DNA of 64,000 nucleotides from Jiangella muralis (lineage in GTDB: Bacteria; Actinomycetota; Actinomycetes; Jiangellales; Jiangellaceae): assembly GCF_001270745.1 (NCBI RefSeq), contig NZ_KQ434757.1:124001-188000 (forward strand), given 5' to 3'. The position numbers were made by a program, and so were the translations under genes. The notes below the pieces were generated by a model. That model made no database searches. It was not told the DNA's origin and worked only from the letters and a program-made list of their open reading frames with translations. Shown in pieces: positions 8,941-17,574 of this stretch (position 1 is its first letter; every line of letters begins with the position of its first letter).

Positions 8941-9120
8941 CCGCACGACCGTCATGTCGTTGGCGACCAGGCGAGCCTGCTCGCTCACGCCCCGCACCGA
9001 CTCAGACTGCCCCAGCTCGGCCAGCGCCACCTGCTGCGGCGACGACGCGATCCCCTCGATGCGGGAACTGGCGATCCCCGACAGGCCGTCCGCATCCGGT
9101 CCGTTCAGTGCACGGATGTA
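8941..9120 (-). pseudogene. Fic-family protein, N-terminal fragment
   Basis: Sixty codons on the minus strand read LSGIASSRIEGIASSPQQVA and SEQARLVANDMTVVR, which is the conserved N-terminal block of Fic proteins ahead of the catalytic domain. It has no start codon (an in-frame TGA lies upstream near 9140). At about 8941 the similarity stops, possibly with a frameshift, and the frame enters the palindromic array. Together with 7956-8380 it defines a fic gene that has lost its true start and the whole catalytic core. Confidence 0.65.
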
Positions 9121-9175
9121 GCACCTAAGTTCAAGGTCACAAACTCAAATAGTCGTGCGAACGATGAAAGGCTAG

Positions 9176-9967
9176 TTACGACCGCTGGCGCAACGCCTCG
9201 TAGAGGACGACGGCGCCGGCGGCGGCCGCGTTGAGGGAACTGGCGCCACCGGTCATGGGGATGCGGGCGATGACGTCGCAGGCGTCGCGCCAGGCACGGC
9301 TCATGCCGGTGGTCTCGTTGCCGATCACGACGACGACGGCGCCGGCCAGCGGGGCGCCCACCAGCTCCACCGTGCCCGTCTCGTCGGTGCCGACGACCGT
9401 CGCGCCGGCGGAGGCGGCCCAGGTGAGCAGCGGCGCCGGCCCGGGCAGCCGCAGCACCGGGATGGTGAACACCGACCCGGTGCTGGCCCGCACCGACTGC
9501 GGGTCCCACGGGTCCGCCGCATGCCCCGTCACCACGACGGCGTGGGCGCCGAGCGCGTCCGCCGACCGCACCAGCGACCCGACGTTGCCGGGCGACGCGG
9601 GCCGGTCGAACACCACGATCAGCGGCGCGGCCACCTCGGGCAGCCGGGAGACGGAGTCGGAAGGACGGCGGACGACGGCGAGCAGCTCGGGCGCGCCGTC
9701 GGAGCGCTCACCCAGCTCGGCCAGCAGTGACGGCGCCACCCGCACGACCGGCGCGAGCCCGGACGCCATCAGGTCCGACGCCCAGGACGACGGGCGCGGC
9801 CGGCCGTCGAACAGCAGGGACACGAACGGCACCCCGGCCGCGGCGGCCAGCGTGATCGGCCGCACGCCCTGGACCAGCAGTTCGCCGCTGGCCTGCCGCT
9901 TGGACCGGTTGGTCAGCAACGCCTGCCACTGCTGGAAGGTGGCGTTGCGCCGCTCGACCATCCTCAC
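9176..9967 (-). CDS. TrmH/SpoU-family RNA 2'-O-methyltransferase
   Basis: A 263-residue SPOUT methylase. The three family motifs are visible: PGNVGSLVRSADALGA (motif 1, with Asn and Arg), VVVIGNETTGMSR (motif 2) and IPMTGGASSLNAAAAGAVV (motif 3). An N-terminal substrate-binding domain of about 100 residues (LLTNRSKRQASGELLVQG) matches rRNA methylases of the TsnR/RlmB type. The GTG start at 9967 overlaps the stop of the acyl-CoA dehydrogenase gene; an ATG at 9961 is an alternative. The exact modified nucleotide is not known. A second SPOUT gene, rlmB, lies 1.2 kb away. Confidence 0.9.
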   Translation of the reverse strand: MRMVERRNATFQQWQALLTNRSKRQASGELLVQGVRPITLAAAAGVPFVSLLFDGRPRPSSWASDLMASGLAPVVRVAPSLLAELGERSDGAPELLAVVRRPSDSVSRLPEVAAPLIVVFDRPASPGNVGSLVRSADALGAHAVVVTGHAADPWDPQSVRASTGSVFTIPVLRLPGPAPLLTWAASAGATVVGTDETGTVELVGAPLAGAVVVVIGNETTGMSRAWRDACDVIARIPMTGGASSLNAAAAGAVVLYEALRQRS

Positions 9968-11112
9968 CCGGGCGACCGCAGCTCACGCGAGATGACCAGC
10001 CGCTGGATCTGGTTGGTGCCCTCGAAGATCTGCATCACCTTGGCCTCGCGGAAGTATCGCTCGACCGGGTGGTCGCGGGTGTACCCGGCGCCGCCGAGCA
10101 CCTGGACGGCGTCCGTCGTCACCTGCATCGCGTTGTCGGTGGCGACCAGTTTCGCCACGCTGGCCTGGTGCCGGAACGGCATCGACGCGTCGCGCCGGCG
10201 GGCGGCCACCACGTACAGCGCTCGGGCCGACTCGACCCCGGCCGCCATGTCGGCGAGCAGGAAGCCGAGGCCCTGGTGGTCGATGATCGGCTTGCCGAAC
10301 TGCTCGCGTTCGCGCGCGTACTCGACGGCGGCCTGCAACGCGGCCTCGGCGAGACCGGTCGCGACGGCGGTGACGCCGAGCCGGCCGGAGTTCAACGCCT
10401 CGAGCGCGATGCCGAAGCCGTCGCCCTCGCGGCCGATGCGCCGCTCCACCGGCACCCGGACGCCGTCGAGGTTGACGATGGTGGTGGGCGACGCGGTCAG
10501 CCCCATCTTCCTCTCCGGCGCGCCGAAGGACAGCCCGGGGAGGTCGGCGGGCACCAGGAAGCACGAGATGCCGCGCGACCCGTCGTCGGAGGTGCGGGCG
10601 AACACGGTGTAGAAGTCGGCGATGCCGCCGTGCGTGATCCACGCCTTGGTGCCGGTCAGCACATACGCGTCGCCGTCGCGCACCGCCCGCGTGGTCAGCG
10701 CCGCGGCGTCGGACCCGGCCTGCGGCTCGGACAGGCAGTACGCGCCCAGCAGGTCGCCGCCGATGAGGTCGGGCAGCCAGCGTTTACGCTGCTCGACGGT
10801 GCCGTGCGTGGCCAGCGGCCAGCAGGACAGCGAGTGGACGCTGACGGTCAGGGCGACGGTGGCCCACCGCTCGGCCAGCTCCTCCAGGACCTGGAGGTAC
10901 ACCTCGTACGGCTGGGCGCCGCCGCCGTAGGCCTCCTCGTACGGCAGGCCGAGCAAGCCGATACGGCCCAGCGTGCGGACGAGGTCGCGCGGGTACTCGC
11001 CCGCCTCCTCCGCCGCGGCCGCGCGCGGGCGCAGCTCGCGCTCGGCAATATCGCGAACCAGGCCGATCAGGTCGACGGCCTCGGGCGTGGGCAGCATGCG
11101 CTCCACGGACAC
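9964..11112 (-). CDS. Acyl-CoA dehydrogenase
   Basis: A 382-residue flavoprotein of the acyl-CoA dehydrogenase family. Signatures are AYCLSEPQAGSDAAAL (FAD and substrate site), the DxAxxxxxARxL-type helix (LADMAAGVESARALYVVAA), QVLGGAGYTRDHPVERYFRE, and the terminal IFEGTNQIQRLVI with the catalytic glutamate. It oxidises an acyl-CoA to the enoyl-CoA with electrons passing to ETF. Chain-length specificity cannot be told. Translation of the downstream methylase gene is probably coupled to it. Confidence 0.93.
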   Translation of the reverse strand: MSVERMLPTPEAVDLIGLVRDIAERELRPRAAAAEEAGEYPRDLVRTLGRIGLLGLPYEEAYGGGAQPYEVYLQVLEELAERWATVALTVSVHSLSCWPLATHGTVEQRKRWLPDLIGGDLLGAYCLSEPQAGSDAAALTTRAVRDGDAYVLTGTKAWITHGGIADFYTVFARTSDDGSRGISCFLVPADLPGLSFGAPERKMGLTASPTTIVNLDGVRVPVERRIGREGDGFGIALEALNSGRLGVTAVATGLAEAALQAAVEYAREREQFGKPIIDHQGLGFLLADMAAGVESARALYVVAARRRDASMPFRHQASVAKLVATDNAMQVTTDAVQVLGGAGYTRDHPVERYFREAKVMQIFEGTNQIQRLVISRELRSPG

Positions 11113-11188
11113 GTCCGGTTACCTCCGCGGGGTCGCGCCGTGACCGAGGATCGCCCGGACGACGGCGGTGATCGGCCGTAGCCTACCG

Positions 11189-12163
11189 CTACTCGGCGGC
11201 GGCCCTGGCGCGGGTGACCTCGTAGAGCGCGACCCCGGCCGCGACGCCCGCGTTGAGCGACTCGACGCTGTTCGCGATGGGGATGCGCACCACCAGGTCG
11301 CAGGTCTCGGTGACGATGCGCGACATGCCGGCGCCCTCGGACCCGACCACCAGGCACAGCGGCTGGTCGAGCGCGCGGGCGGCGGCGATGTCGGTGTCGC
11401 CGGCGCCGTCGAGCCCGATGACGAACAGCCCGGCCTCCTGGTAGGCGCGCAACGCCCGGGCCAGGTTGGTCGCCTTCGCGACCGGCAGCCGGGCGGCCGC
11501 GCCGGCCGAGGTCTTCCAGGCGCCGGCCGTCATGCCGGCGCTGCGCCGCTCGGGCACGACGACACCGTGGGCGCCGAACGCGGCGGCCGAGCGGACGACG
11601 GCGCCGAGATTGCGCGGGTCGGTGACGCCGTCGAGCGCGACGACGAGCGGCACCTCGCCGGCGTCGAACGCGGCGGAGACGAGGTCGGCGGGGTCGGCGT
11701 ACTCGTACGGCGGCAGCGTCAGCACCAGCCCCTGGTGCACGGCGCCGGCGGTGATGCGGTCCAGTTCCGAGCGCGGCGACTCGAGCAGCGGCAGGCCACG
11801 CTCGGCGGCGATCTTCAGCACCTCGCGGACGCGGTCGTCGCTGTCGATGCGCTCGGCCACGTAGAGCGCCTTGACCGGCACCTCGGCCCGCAACGCCTCG
11901 ACGACGGCGTTGCGCCCGGCGACGGTCTCGGCGGCGCCCGGCCGGCCGGTTCCGGCGCCGCGACGAGGCGCGCCGGACTTCTCGGCCGCCTTCCGCGCGG
12001 CGGCCGACTTGCGGGCGGCCGGGTGAGCGGTGCGTTCCTCGGCCTTCGGCGTCGGCCCCTTGCCCTTGAGCGCCTTGCGCCGCTGCCCGCCGGAGCCGAC
12101 GACCATGCCCTTCTTCGTGCCGGTCTTGCGCATGGCGCCGCGGCGCTGGGAATTGCCTGCCAT
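11189..12163 (-). CDS. rlmB: 23S rRNA (guanosine-2251-2'-O)-methyltransferase RlmB
   Basis: A 324-residue SPOUT methylase with a lysine/arginine-rich extension of about 75 residues, as is usual in actinobacteria, then an L30e-like substrate domain beginning VAGRNAVVEALRA and the catalytic domain. Motifs: GVTDPRNLGAVVRSAAAFG, LVVGSEGAGMSR, and IPIANSVESLNAGVAAGVALYE. Its ATG overlaps the cysS stop by one base, the same cysS-rlmB coupling known in Mycobacterium tuberculosis (Rv3580c-Rv3579c). Confidence 0.93.
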   Translation of the reverse strand: MAGNSQRRGAMRKTGTKKGMVVGSGGQRRKALKGKGPTPKAEERTAHPAARKSAAARKAAEKSGAPRRGAGTGRPGAAETVAGRNAVVEALRAEVPVKALYVAERIDSDDRVREVLKIAAERGLPLLESPRSELDRITAGAVHQGLVLTLPPYEYADPADLVSAAFDAGEVPLVVALDGVTDPRNLGAVVRSAAAFGAHGVVVPERRSAGMTAGAWKTSAGAAARLPVAKATNLARALRAYQEAGLFVIGLDGAGDTDIAAARALDQPLCLVVGSEGAGMSRIVTETCDLVVRIPIANSVESLNAGVAAGVALYEVTRARAAAE

Positions 12164-13611
12164 CAGTCGTTGCCTCCGAGGTCACCGGGCTCGTCGGCGA
12201 GTTGCCAGCGAGTGCCGTCGGGGTTGTCCTCGACGACGATGCCGGCCGCCTTGAGCCGGTCACGCAATGCGTCCGCGGCGGCGAAGTCGCGGTTCTCTCG
12301 AGCCTGCTGGCGCTGCTCGAGCACGGTGTGGACGAGGACGTCGACGGCGCCGCGCAGGCGGTCGCCGCCGCTGCCGATCGTCCCGAGCCCCAGCCACGGC
12401 TCGGCCAGCGGGTCGATGCCCAGCACGCCGAGCATGGCCCGCACCGACGCGAGGTTGGCCCGCAGCTCGACCCGCTCGCCGGACGTCAGCAGTGTGTTGC
12501 CCTCGCGGACGGCGTCGAACAGCACGGCCAGCGCCTGCGGCACGGAAAGGTCGTCGTCCATGGCCGCCCGGAACGCCGCGGGGACGTCGCCGGCCGGCTG
12601 GACGTCGGTGGTCACCTCGGTGGCGCGGACGACGTAGCCCTCGATGCGCCGGAACGCCGCGGCGGCCTCGGCCAGCGCCTCCTCGGAGAACTCGACGTGG
12701 CTGCGGTAGTGCGGCGCGGCGAGGTAGTAGCGCAGCTCGATCGGCCGGATGCGCTGCACGACATCGGCGACCAGCAGCGAGTTGCCGAGCGACTTGCTCA
12801 TCTTCTCGCCGGCGGTGGTGACCCAGCCGTTGTGCATCCAGGTGCGGGCGAACGCGCGCCCGGCGGCGCGCGACTGGGCCAGCTCGTTCTCGTGGTGCGG
12901 GAAGCGCAGGTCGATGCCGCCGCCGTGGATGTCGAACTCGGCGCCGAGGTACTTGCCGGCCATCGCCGAGCACTCCAGGTGCCAGCCGGGGCGGCCGTGG
13001 CCGAACGGTGTCGCCCAGGACGCGGTTTCGGGCTCGCCGGGCTTGTGCCCCTTCCACAGCGCGAAGTCGCGGGGGTCGCGCTTGCCGCGCGGGTCGGCGT
13101 CGGCGGCCGCCTCCATCTCGTCGATCTTCTGGCCGGACAGCTCGCCGTACGACGGCCACGAGCGCACGTCGAAGTAGACGTCGCCGGAGCCGTCCTCGGC
13201 CGCGTAGGCGTGACCTCGCTCGATCAGCTCGTCCATCAGCTCGACCATCTCGGGGATATGCCCGGTGGCCCGTGGCTGATAGGTGGCCGGCAGGCAGCCG
13301 AGCACCTCGTAGGCGGCGTCGAGCGCGCGCTCGTTCTCGTACGCCCACGCCCACCACGGACGGCCCGCCTCGGCCGACTTGGTGAGGATCTTGTCGTCGA
13401 TGTCGGTGACGTTGGCCACGATGGTGACCTCGTACCCGTTGTGCTCGAACCAGCGACGCAGCACGTCGAAGACGACTTCCTTGCGGATGTGCCCGATGTG
13501 CGGCGGCCCCTGCACGGTCAGCCCACAGTGGTAGATCCCGACCTGGCCCGGCGTGACCGGAACGAAGTCGTGGATCTCACTGCTGGCGGTGTCGTACAGG
13601 CGAAGACTCAC
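12163..13611 (-). CDS. cysS: Cysteinyl-tRNA synthetase
   Basis: A 482-residue class I synthetase. The HIGH motif is in [17 protein letters not shown], preceded by the zinc-ligand cysteine in IYHCGLT; KMSKS is at [13 protein letters not shown]; zinc ligands are also visible in WHLECSAM and the HHENE segment. The start is the GTG giving [10 protein letters not shown], as in homologues; the frame is open further upstream but without similarity. It is not MshC, whose N-terminal motif differs. Upstream is a divergent PAP2 gene. In many actinobacteria cysS is next to ispF; here 7 kb of other genes separate them. Confidence 0.95.
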   Translation of the reverse strand: MSLRLYDTASSEIHDFVPVTPGQVGIYHCGLTVQGPPHIGHIRKEVVFDVLRRWFEHNGYEVTIVANVTDIDDKILTKSAEAGRPWWAWAYENERALDAAYEVLGCLPATYQPRATGHIPEMVELMDELIERGHAYAAEDGSGDVYFDVRSWPSYGELSGQKIDEMEAAADADPRGKRDPRDFALWKGHKPGEPETASWATPFGHGRPGWHLECSAMAGKYLGAEFDIHGGGIDLRFPHHENELAQSRAAGRAFARTWMHNGWVTTAGEKMSKSLGNSLLVADVVQRIRPIELRYYLAAPHYRSHVEFSEEALAEAAAAFRRIEGYVVRATEVTTDVQPAGDVPAAFRAAMDDDLSVPQALAVLFDAVREGNTLLTSGERVELRANLASVRAMLGVLGIDPLAEPWLGLGTIGSGGDRLRGAVDVLVHTVLEQRQQARENRDFAAADALRDRLKAAGIVVEDNPDGTRWQLADEPGDLGGND

Positions 13612-13678
13612 CGGACAAGGGTAGCGGGGGCGGGCGTCGCCGTTCCCCGATCGCGGGCACGATGGGGAACAATGAACG

Positions 13679-14389
13679 GTGACCATGGTGACCGACGACG
13701 CACAGACCCGAGTGTCCACCCGGCGTGAGTGGCCGTGGTGGGCGCCGTCGGTGTCGGCCGGCCTGGTCAGCGCCGCCCTGCTGGGCCTGATGACCTGGCT
13801 GGTGCTGGAGCGCACGTGGTTCATCGGCTGGGACTGGGACTTCCACGTCTACGTCGACACGCGCCAGCCCGGCGGCCTCACGAAGACACTGCTCGACACC
13901 GTGGCGAGGTTCGGCGGGCAACGGCTCTACACGTTGCCGATCATCGCCGCGGTGGGCCTGTTCGTGGCCTACAAGCAGCGCAGCGTCCGGGTGCTGATCG
14001 CCATCGTGGCCGGGCTGGCGACGGTGCTGTTCATCGGGTACTGGATCAAGTTCGGGCTGGGCCGCACGCCGCCGGCCAGCGGCCAGGACGTCCTGCACGG
14101 CGTCGGGCAGGCGTTCCCGTCCGGGCACACCGCCAACGCCACCCTGACGTGGTTCCTGCTGGTCGTGGTGCTGTTCGGGGCCAACGGCCTGAAGCCCGAC
14201 CCGGTCCGGTTCCGCCGCTACCTCTGGGTGGCCGGCACGCTGGTCGTGGTCACCGGGTTCCTCATGACCGCCCTCGACTACCACTGGGTCAGCGACATCC
14301 CCGGGGGCATGGCGCTGGGGCTGCTGGCCCTGATGATCTCGGTGACGGTGCTCAAGGCGCCGCCGCTGCGCCTTCCTCGGCGGGAGTGA
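13679..14389 (+). CDS. PAP2-family membrane phosphatase
   Basis: A 236-residue integral membrane protein with about six helices and the three lipid-phosphatase motifs: [16 protein letters not shown] and [11 protein letters not shown]. Such enzymes dephosphorylate phosphatidic acid, undecaprenyl pyrophosphate or related lipids outside the membrane. The ORF begins at a GTG at 13679; an in-frame ATG at 13685 and GTG at 13688 are equally possible. It is divergent from cysS, and its last 38 bases overlap the convergent 3' end of the aldo/keto reductase gene. Confidence 0.88.
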   Translation: MTMVTDDAQTRVSTRREWPWWAPSVSAGLVSAALLGLMTWLVLERTWFIGWDWDFHVYVDTRQPGGLTKTLLDTVARFGGQRLYTLPIIAAVGLFVAYKQRSVRVLIAIVAGLATVLFIGYWIKFGLGRTPPASGQDVLHGVGQAFPSGHTANATLTWFLLVVVLFGANGLKPDPVRFRRYLWVAGTLVVVTGFLMTALDYHWVSDIPGGMALGLLALMISVTVLKAPPLRLPRRE

Positions 14390-15320
14390 GCCCGCGCGCC
14401 TCCAGCGCGGCCCACAGCCCGGGCGCTCCAGGTGCGTCCAGCCACGCGGCGTTCTGGCGCACCTCGGCCGGGCTGCGCATGCCGACGACGGCGGACCGTA
14501 CCAGTGGGTGGCGCAACGGGAACTGCAGTGCGGCCTGCGGCAGGACGGCGTCGTGCTCGGCGCAGACGGTGGCGAGGTCGCGGGCACGGGCCAGCACGGC
14601 CGGCGGCACCGCGCCGTACTCGTACGTGCTGCCGGGGTCCGGGTCCGGCGCCGCGAGCAGGCCGGAGTTGTAGATGCCGGCGGCCACGACGACGGTCCCG
14701 GCAGCGGTGCAGGCGGGGAACAGCTCGGTCAGCGCGGGCTGTTCCAGCAGCGTGTAGCGGCCGGCCACCATGACGACGTCCAGCCCGCCGCCGCGGACCA
14801 GCCGGGCCAGCGCGGCCGCGTCCTTGGACCCGGCGCCGACGGCGGTGACGGCACCCTCGTCGCGCAGCTCGGCCAGCGCCGGGACCGCGGTGGCCATCGC
14901 CTCGTCCATGCGGTCCTCGGGGTCGTGCAGGTAGAGGACGTCGACGCGGTCCAGGCCGAGCCGGGTCAGGCTGTCGTCGAGGCTGCGCCGGATGCCGTCG
15001 CGGCTGAGGTCCCAGACCCGGCGGTGGGTGGCCGCGACGGCGAAGCTGCCCTCGTCGTCGGTGCCGCCGCGCTCGTCGGGGACCAGCAGCCGCCCGGCCT
15101 TCGTGGACACGACGTACTCGGCCCGCGGCCGGTGCGCCAGCGCGGCGCCCAGCCGCCGCTCGGAGACGCCGAGCCCGTAGTGCGGCGCGGTGTCGAAGTA
15201 GCGGACGCCGGCGTCCCAGGCGGCGTCGACGGTGGCGGCCGCGGTGTCCTCGTCGACGGCGGTGTAGAGGCCGGCGATCGGCGCGGCGCCGAACCCCAGC
15301 CGCGACAGCCTCAGCGCCAT
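14352..15320 (-). CDS. Aldo/keto reductase, probable L-fucose (D-threo-aldose) 1-dehydrogenase
   Basis: A 322-residue TIM-barrel oxidoreductase. The family tetrad is visible: Asp in YFDTAPHYG, Tyr in the same segment, Lys in STKAGRLL and His in LYLHDPED. The N-terminus [15 protein letters not shown] is characteristic of D-threo-aldose 1-dehydrogenases, which oxidise L-fucose to L-fuconolactone. The start overlaps the end of the fuconate dehydratase gene by 10 bases, so the two are surely co-transcribed. The neighbouring dehydratase and SDR supply the next steps. Fucose specificity is inferred from this context. Confidence 0.85.
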   Translation of the reverse strand: MALRLSRLGFGAAPIAGLYTAVDEDTAAATVDAAWDAGVRYFDTAPHYGLGVSERRLGAALAHRPRAEYVVSTKAGRLLVPDERGGTDDEGSFAVAATHRRVWDLSRDGIRRSLDDSLTRLGLDRVDVLYLHDPEDRMDEAMATAVPALAELRDEGAVTAVGAGSKDAAALARLVRGGGLDVVMVAGRYTLLEQPALTELFPACTAAGTVVVAAGIYNSGLLAAPDPDPGSTYEYGAVPPAVLARARDLATVCAEHDAVLPQAALQFPLRHPLVRSAVVGMRSPAEVRQNAAWLDAPGAPGLWAALEARGLTPAEEGAAAAP

Positions 15321-16603
15321 ACGGCACCGTCCGGGAACCGGTGCGCCCGGATCGACGGCGCCAGCATCTCGGTGCCGGCGCCGGGCCGCGTCGGCGCCAG
15401 GTAGCGGCCGTTCTCGACCCGGACCGGGTCGGCGAAGTGCTCGTGCAGGTGGTCGACGTACTCGATGACGCGGTCCTGCAGGGTGCCGCTGACGGCGACG
15501 TAGTCGGCCATCGCAAGGTGCTGGACCGCCTCGCACAGGCCGACGCCGCCGGCGTGCGGGCAGACCGGGACGCCGAACTTCGCGGCGAGCAGCAGGATCG
15601 CCAAGTTCTCGTTCACACCGGCGACCCGGGTGGCGTCGATCTGCACGATCTGCGTCCCACCGGCCTGCAACAGCTGCTTGAACATGACGCGGTTGGCGAC
15701 GTGCTCGCCGGTGGCGACCCGGATCGGGGCGATGCGCTGCGCAATCGCGGCGTGGCCGAGGACGTCGTCGGGGCTGGTCGGCTCCTCGACCCACCAGGGG
15801 TCGAACGGCGCCAGCTCCTTCACCCAGCGGACCGCCTCGTCGACGTCCCAGCGCTGGTTCGCGTCGATGGCGATGCGGATGTCGGGGCCGCAGATCTCCC
15901 GGGCGATGGCCAGGCGGCGGATGTCGTCGTCGAGGTCGCCGCCGACCTTGAGCTTGATCTGGGTGAACCCGGCGGCCAGCGCCTCGCGGGTGAGCCGGGC
16001 CAGCTTGGCGTCGTCGTAGCCGAGCCAGCCCGGCGTGGTGGTGTACGCCGGGTAGCCCTCGGCCAGCAGCGTCGCCGCGCGCTCGGCCTTCCCCGCCTCG
16101 GCCGCCTGCAGCAGGTGCAGCGCCTCGGCCGGATCGAGCACGTCGGTGAGATAGCGGAAGTCGACGAGGTCGACCAGCCGCTCCGGCGAGAGATCGGACA
16201 GCAGCCGCCACAGCGGCGCCCCGGCCCGCTTGGCCGCGAGATCCCACAGCGCGTTCACCACCGCGCCGACGGCCATGTGCATGACGCCCTTCTCCGGGCC
16301 GAGCCAGCGCAGCTGCGAGTCGTGCACCAGCCGCCGCCAGGCGCCGCCGAGGTCGGACAGCAGCGCCTCGACGTCCGCGCCCACCAGCAGCGGAGCGAGC
16401 GCGTCGATCGCCGCGACCTGCACGTCGTTGCCCCGGCCGATGGTGAACACGAACCCGTGACCGTCCGGGCCGTCGTCGTCGGTGCGCAGGACGACGTACG
16501 CGGCGGAGTAGTCCGGGTCGGGGTTCATCGCGTCCGACCCGTCCAGCATCCGCGACGTCGGGAAACGTAGGTCGAACGTGTCGAGAGCGGTGATCTGACT
16601 CAT
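15311..16603 (-). CDS. L-fuconate dehydratase (enolase superfamily)
   Basis: A 430-residue mandelate-racemase-type enzyme close to bacterial fuconate dehydratases and human ENOSF1. Evidence: the N-terminal [17 protein letters not shown] capping domain with [19 protein letters not shown], the KLKVG general-base lysine in [11 protein letters not shown], metal ligands in [21 protein letters not shown] and [10 protein letters not shown], and the terminal histidine block [12 protein letters not shown]. It removes water from L-fuconate to give 2-keto-3-deoxy-L-fuconate. The frame is open upstream, but the ATG at 16603 fits the family start. It is divergent from the SDR gene across a region carrying a GntR-type operator. 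Confidence 0.92.
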   Translation of the reverse strand: MSQITALDTFDLRFPTSRMLDGSDAMNPDPDYSAAYVVLRTDDDGPDGHGFVFTIGRGNDVQVAAIDALAPLLVGADVEALLSDLGGAWRRLVHDSQLRWLGPEKGVMHMAVGAVVNALWDLAAKRAGAPLWRLLSDLSPERLVDLVDFRYLTDVLDPAEALHLLQAAEAGKAERAATLLAEGYPAYTTTPGWLGYDDAKLARLTREALAAGFTQIKLKVGGDLDDDIRRLAIAREICGPDIRIAIDANQRWDVDEAVRWVKELAPFDPWWVEEPTSPDDVLGHAAIAQRIAPIRVATGEHVANRVMFKQLLQAGGTQIVQIDATRVAGVNENLAILLLAAKFGVPVCPHAGGVGLCEAVQHLAMADYVAVSGTLQDRVIEYVDHLHEHFADPVRVENGRYLAPTRPGAGTEMLAPSIRAHRFPDGAVWR

Positions 16604-16685
16604 GGCGGCCCTTCTGATCCATGGCGCGGGGACGCATAACATCCGATGTCTGCCCGGACAGTCTGCCACGACCGGGGGACGATGC

Positions 16686-16700
16686 TGTGGTCTGACCATG
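16686..16700. promoter_or_regulatory. GntR/FadR-type operator in the fucose promoter region
   Basis: TGGTCTGACCA at 16688-16698 is an 11-base palindrome between the divergent fuconate dehydratase and SDR genes, about 55 bases before the SDR start. The same 11 bases occur at 48733-48743 beside a GntR regulator gene, flanked on the left by TG in both cases. TGGTCnGACCA is the known operator form of FadR-subfamily GntR proteins. Confidence 0.75.
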
Positions 16701-16751
16701 GTGACGTAGGATGTCTCGCGCGATCGAGCCTCGACGAAACAGGAGCGGACG

Positions 16752-17498
16752 ATGGGTGAACTGGATGGCCTGACCGCGGTGGTCACCGGCGGCGCGTCGG
16801 GCATCGGGCTGGCGACGGCACAGCTGCTGGCCGCGTCCGGCGCGTCGGTCGGCGTGCTGGACCGCTCCGTCGACGTCGCACCGTCCGGCCTCTACGCCGT
16901 TCGGTGCGACGTCACCGACTCCGACGGCGTCACCGCCGCCGTCGACGCCGTCGCCGAGCGGTTCGGCGGCCTCGACATCGTCGTCAACAACGCCGGCGTC
17001 GGCGCCGCGGGCACCGTCGAGGACAACTCCGACGACGAGTGGCACCGCGTCTACGACGTCAACGTCGTCGGCATGGTCCGGGTCACCCGCGCCGCCCTCC
17101 CGCACCTGCGCAAGTCCCAGCACGCCGCCGTGGTCAACGTCTGCTCCATCGCCGCGACCGCCGGGCTCCCCCAGCGGGCCCTCTACTCCGCCACCAAGGG
17201 CGCCGTGCTGTCGCTCACCCAGGCCATGGCCGCCGACCACCTGCCCGACGGCATCCGCGTCAACGCCGTCAGCCCCGGCACCGCCGACACCCCGTGGGTC
17301 TCCCGGCTGCTCGACGCCGCCGCCGACCCCGCCGCCGAACGCGCCGCCCTCGAGGCCCGCCAGCCCACCGGCCGGCTCGTCCCGCCCGAGGACATCGCCG
17401 CCGCCATCGCCTACCTCGCCGGGCCGTCCGCCGGCTCCGTCACCGGCACCACCATCGCCGTCGACGGCGGCATGCAGGCCCTCCGACTACGCAAGTGA
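16752..17498 (+). CDS. SDR oxidoreductase, probable 2-keto-3-deoxy-L-fuconate dehydrogenase
   Basis: A 248-residue classical short-chain dehydrogenase: TGGASGIG nucleotide motif (about residues 13-20), NNAG at about 83-86, catalytic Ser in [10 protein letters not shown], and YSATK with the Tyr-Lys pair. C-terminal AVDGGMQA is typical. ATG start with GGAG about 7 bases upstream. Divergent from and sharing a control region with fuconate dehydratase, it probably oxidises 2-keto-3-deoxy-L-fuconate to the 2,4-diketo acid, which the FAH-type enzyme at 50 kb could split. SDR specificity cannot be read directly; the assignment rests on context. Confidence 0.85.
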   Translation: MGELDGLTAVVTGGASGIGLATAQLLAASGASVGVLDRSVDVAPSGLYAVRCDVTDSDGVTAAVDAVAERFGGLDIVVNNAGVGAAGTVEDNSDDEWHRVYDVNVVGMVRVTRAALPHLRKSQHAAVVNVCSIAATAGLPQRALYSATKGAVLSLTQAMAADHLPDGIRVNAVSPGTADTPWVSRLLDAAADPAAERAALEARQPTGRLVPPEDIAAAIAYLAGPSAGSVTGTTIAVDGGMQALRLRK

Positions 17499-17574
17499 GC
17501 CGCGGCGCCCGGCCACGTGCCCGTAAACTGTCCGGCTGACACGCAGGGGTGATGGCCGAAGCGGAGGACGACGG

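Noticed and set aside
8707-9030. 107-codon reverse frame crossing array copy 1
   Set aside because: It joins the Fic remnant to the palindromic arms (read as repeated DQVT and SPD words) and has no start context; the pattern comes from the repeat, not a gene.
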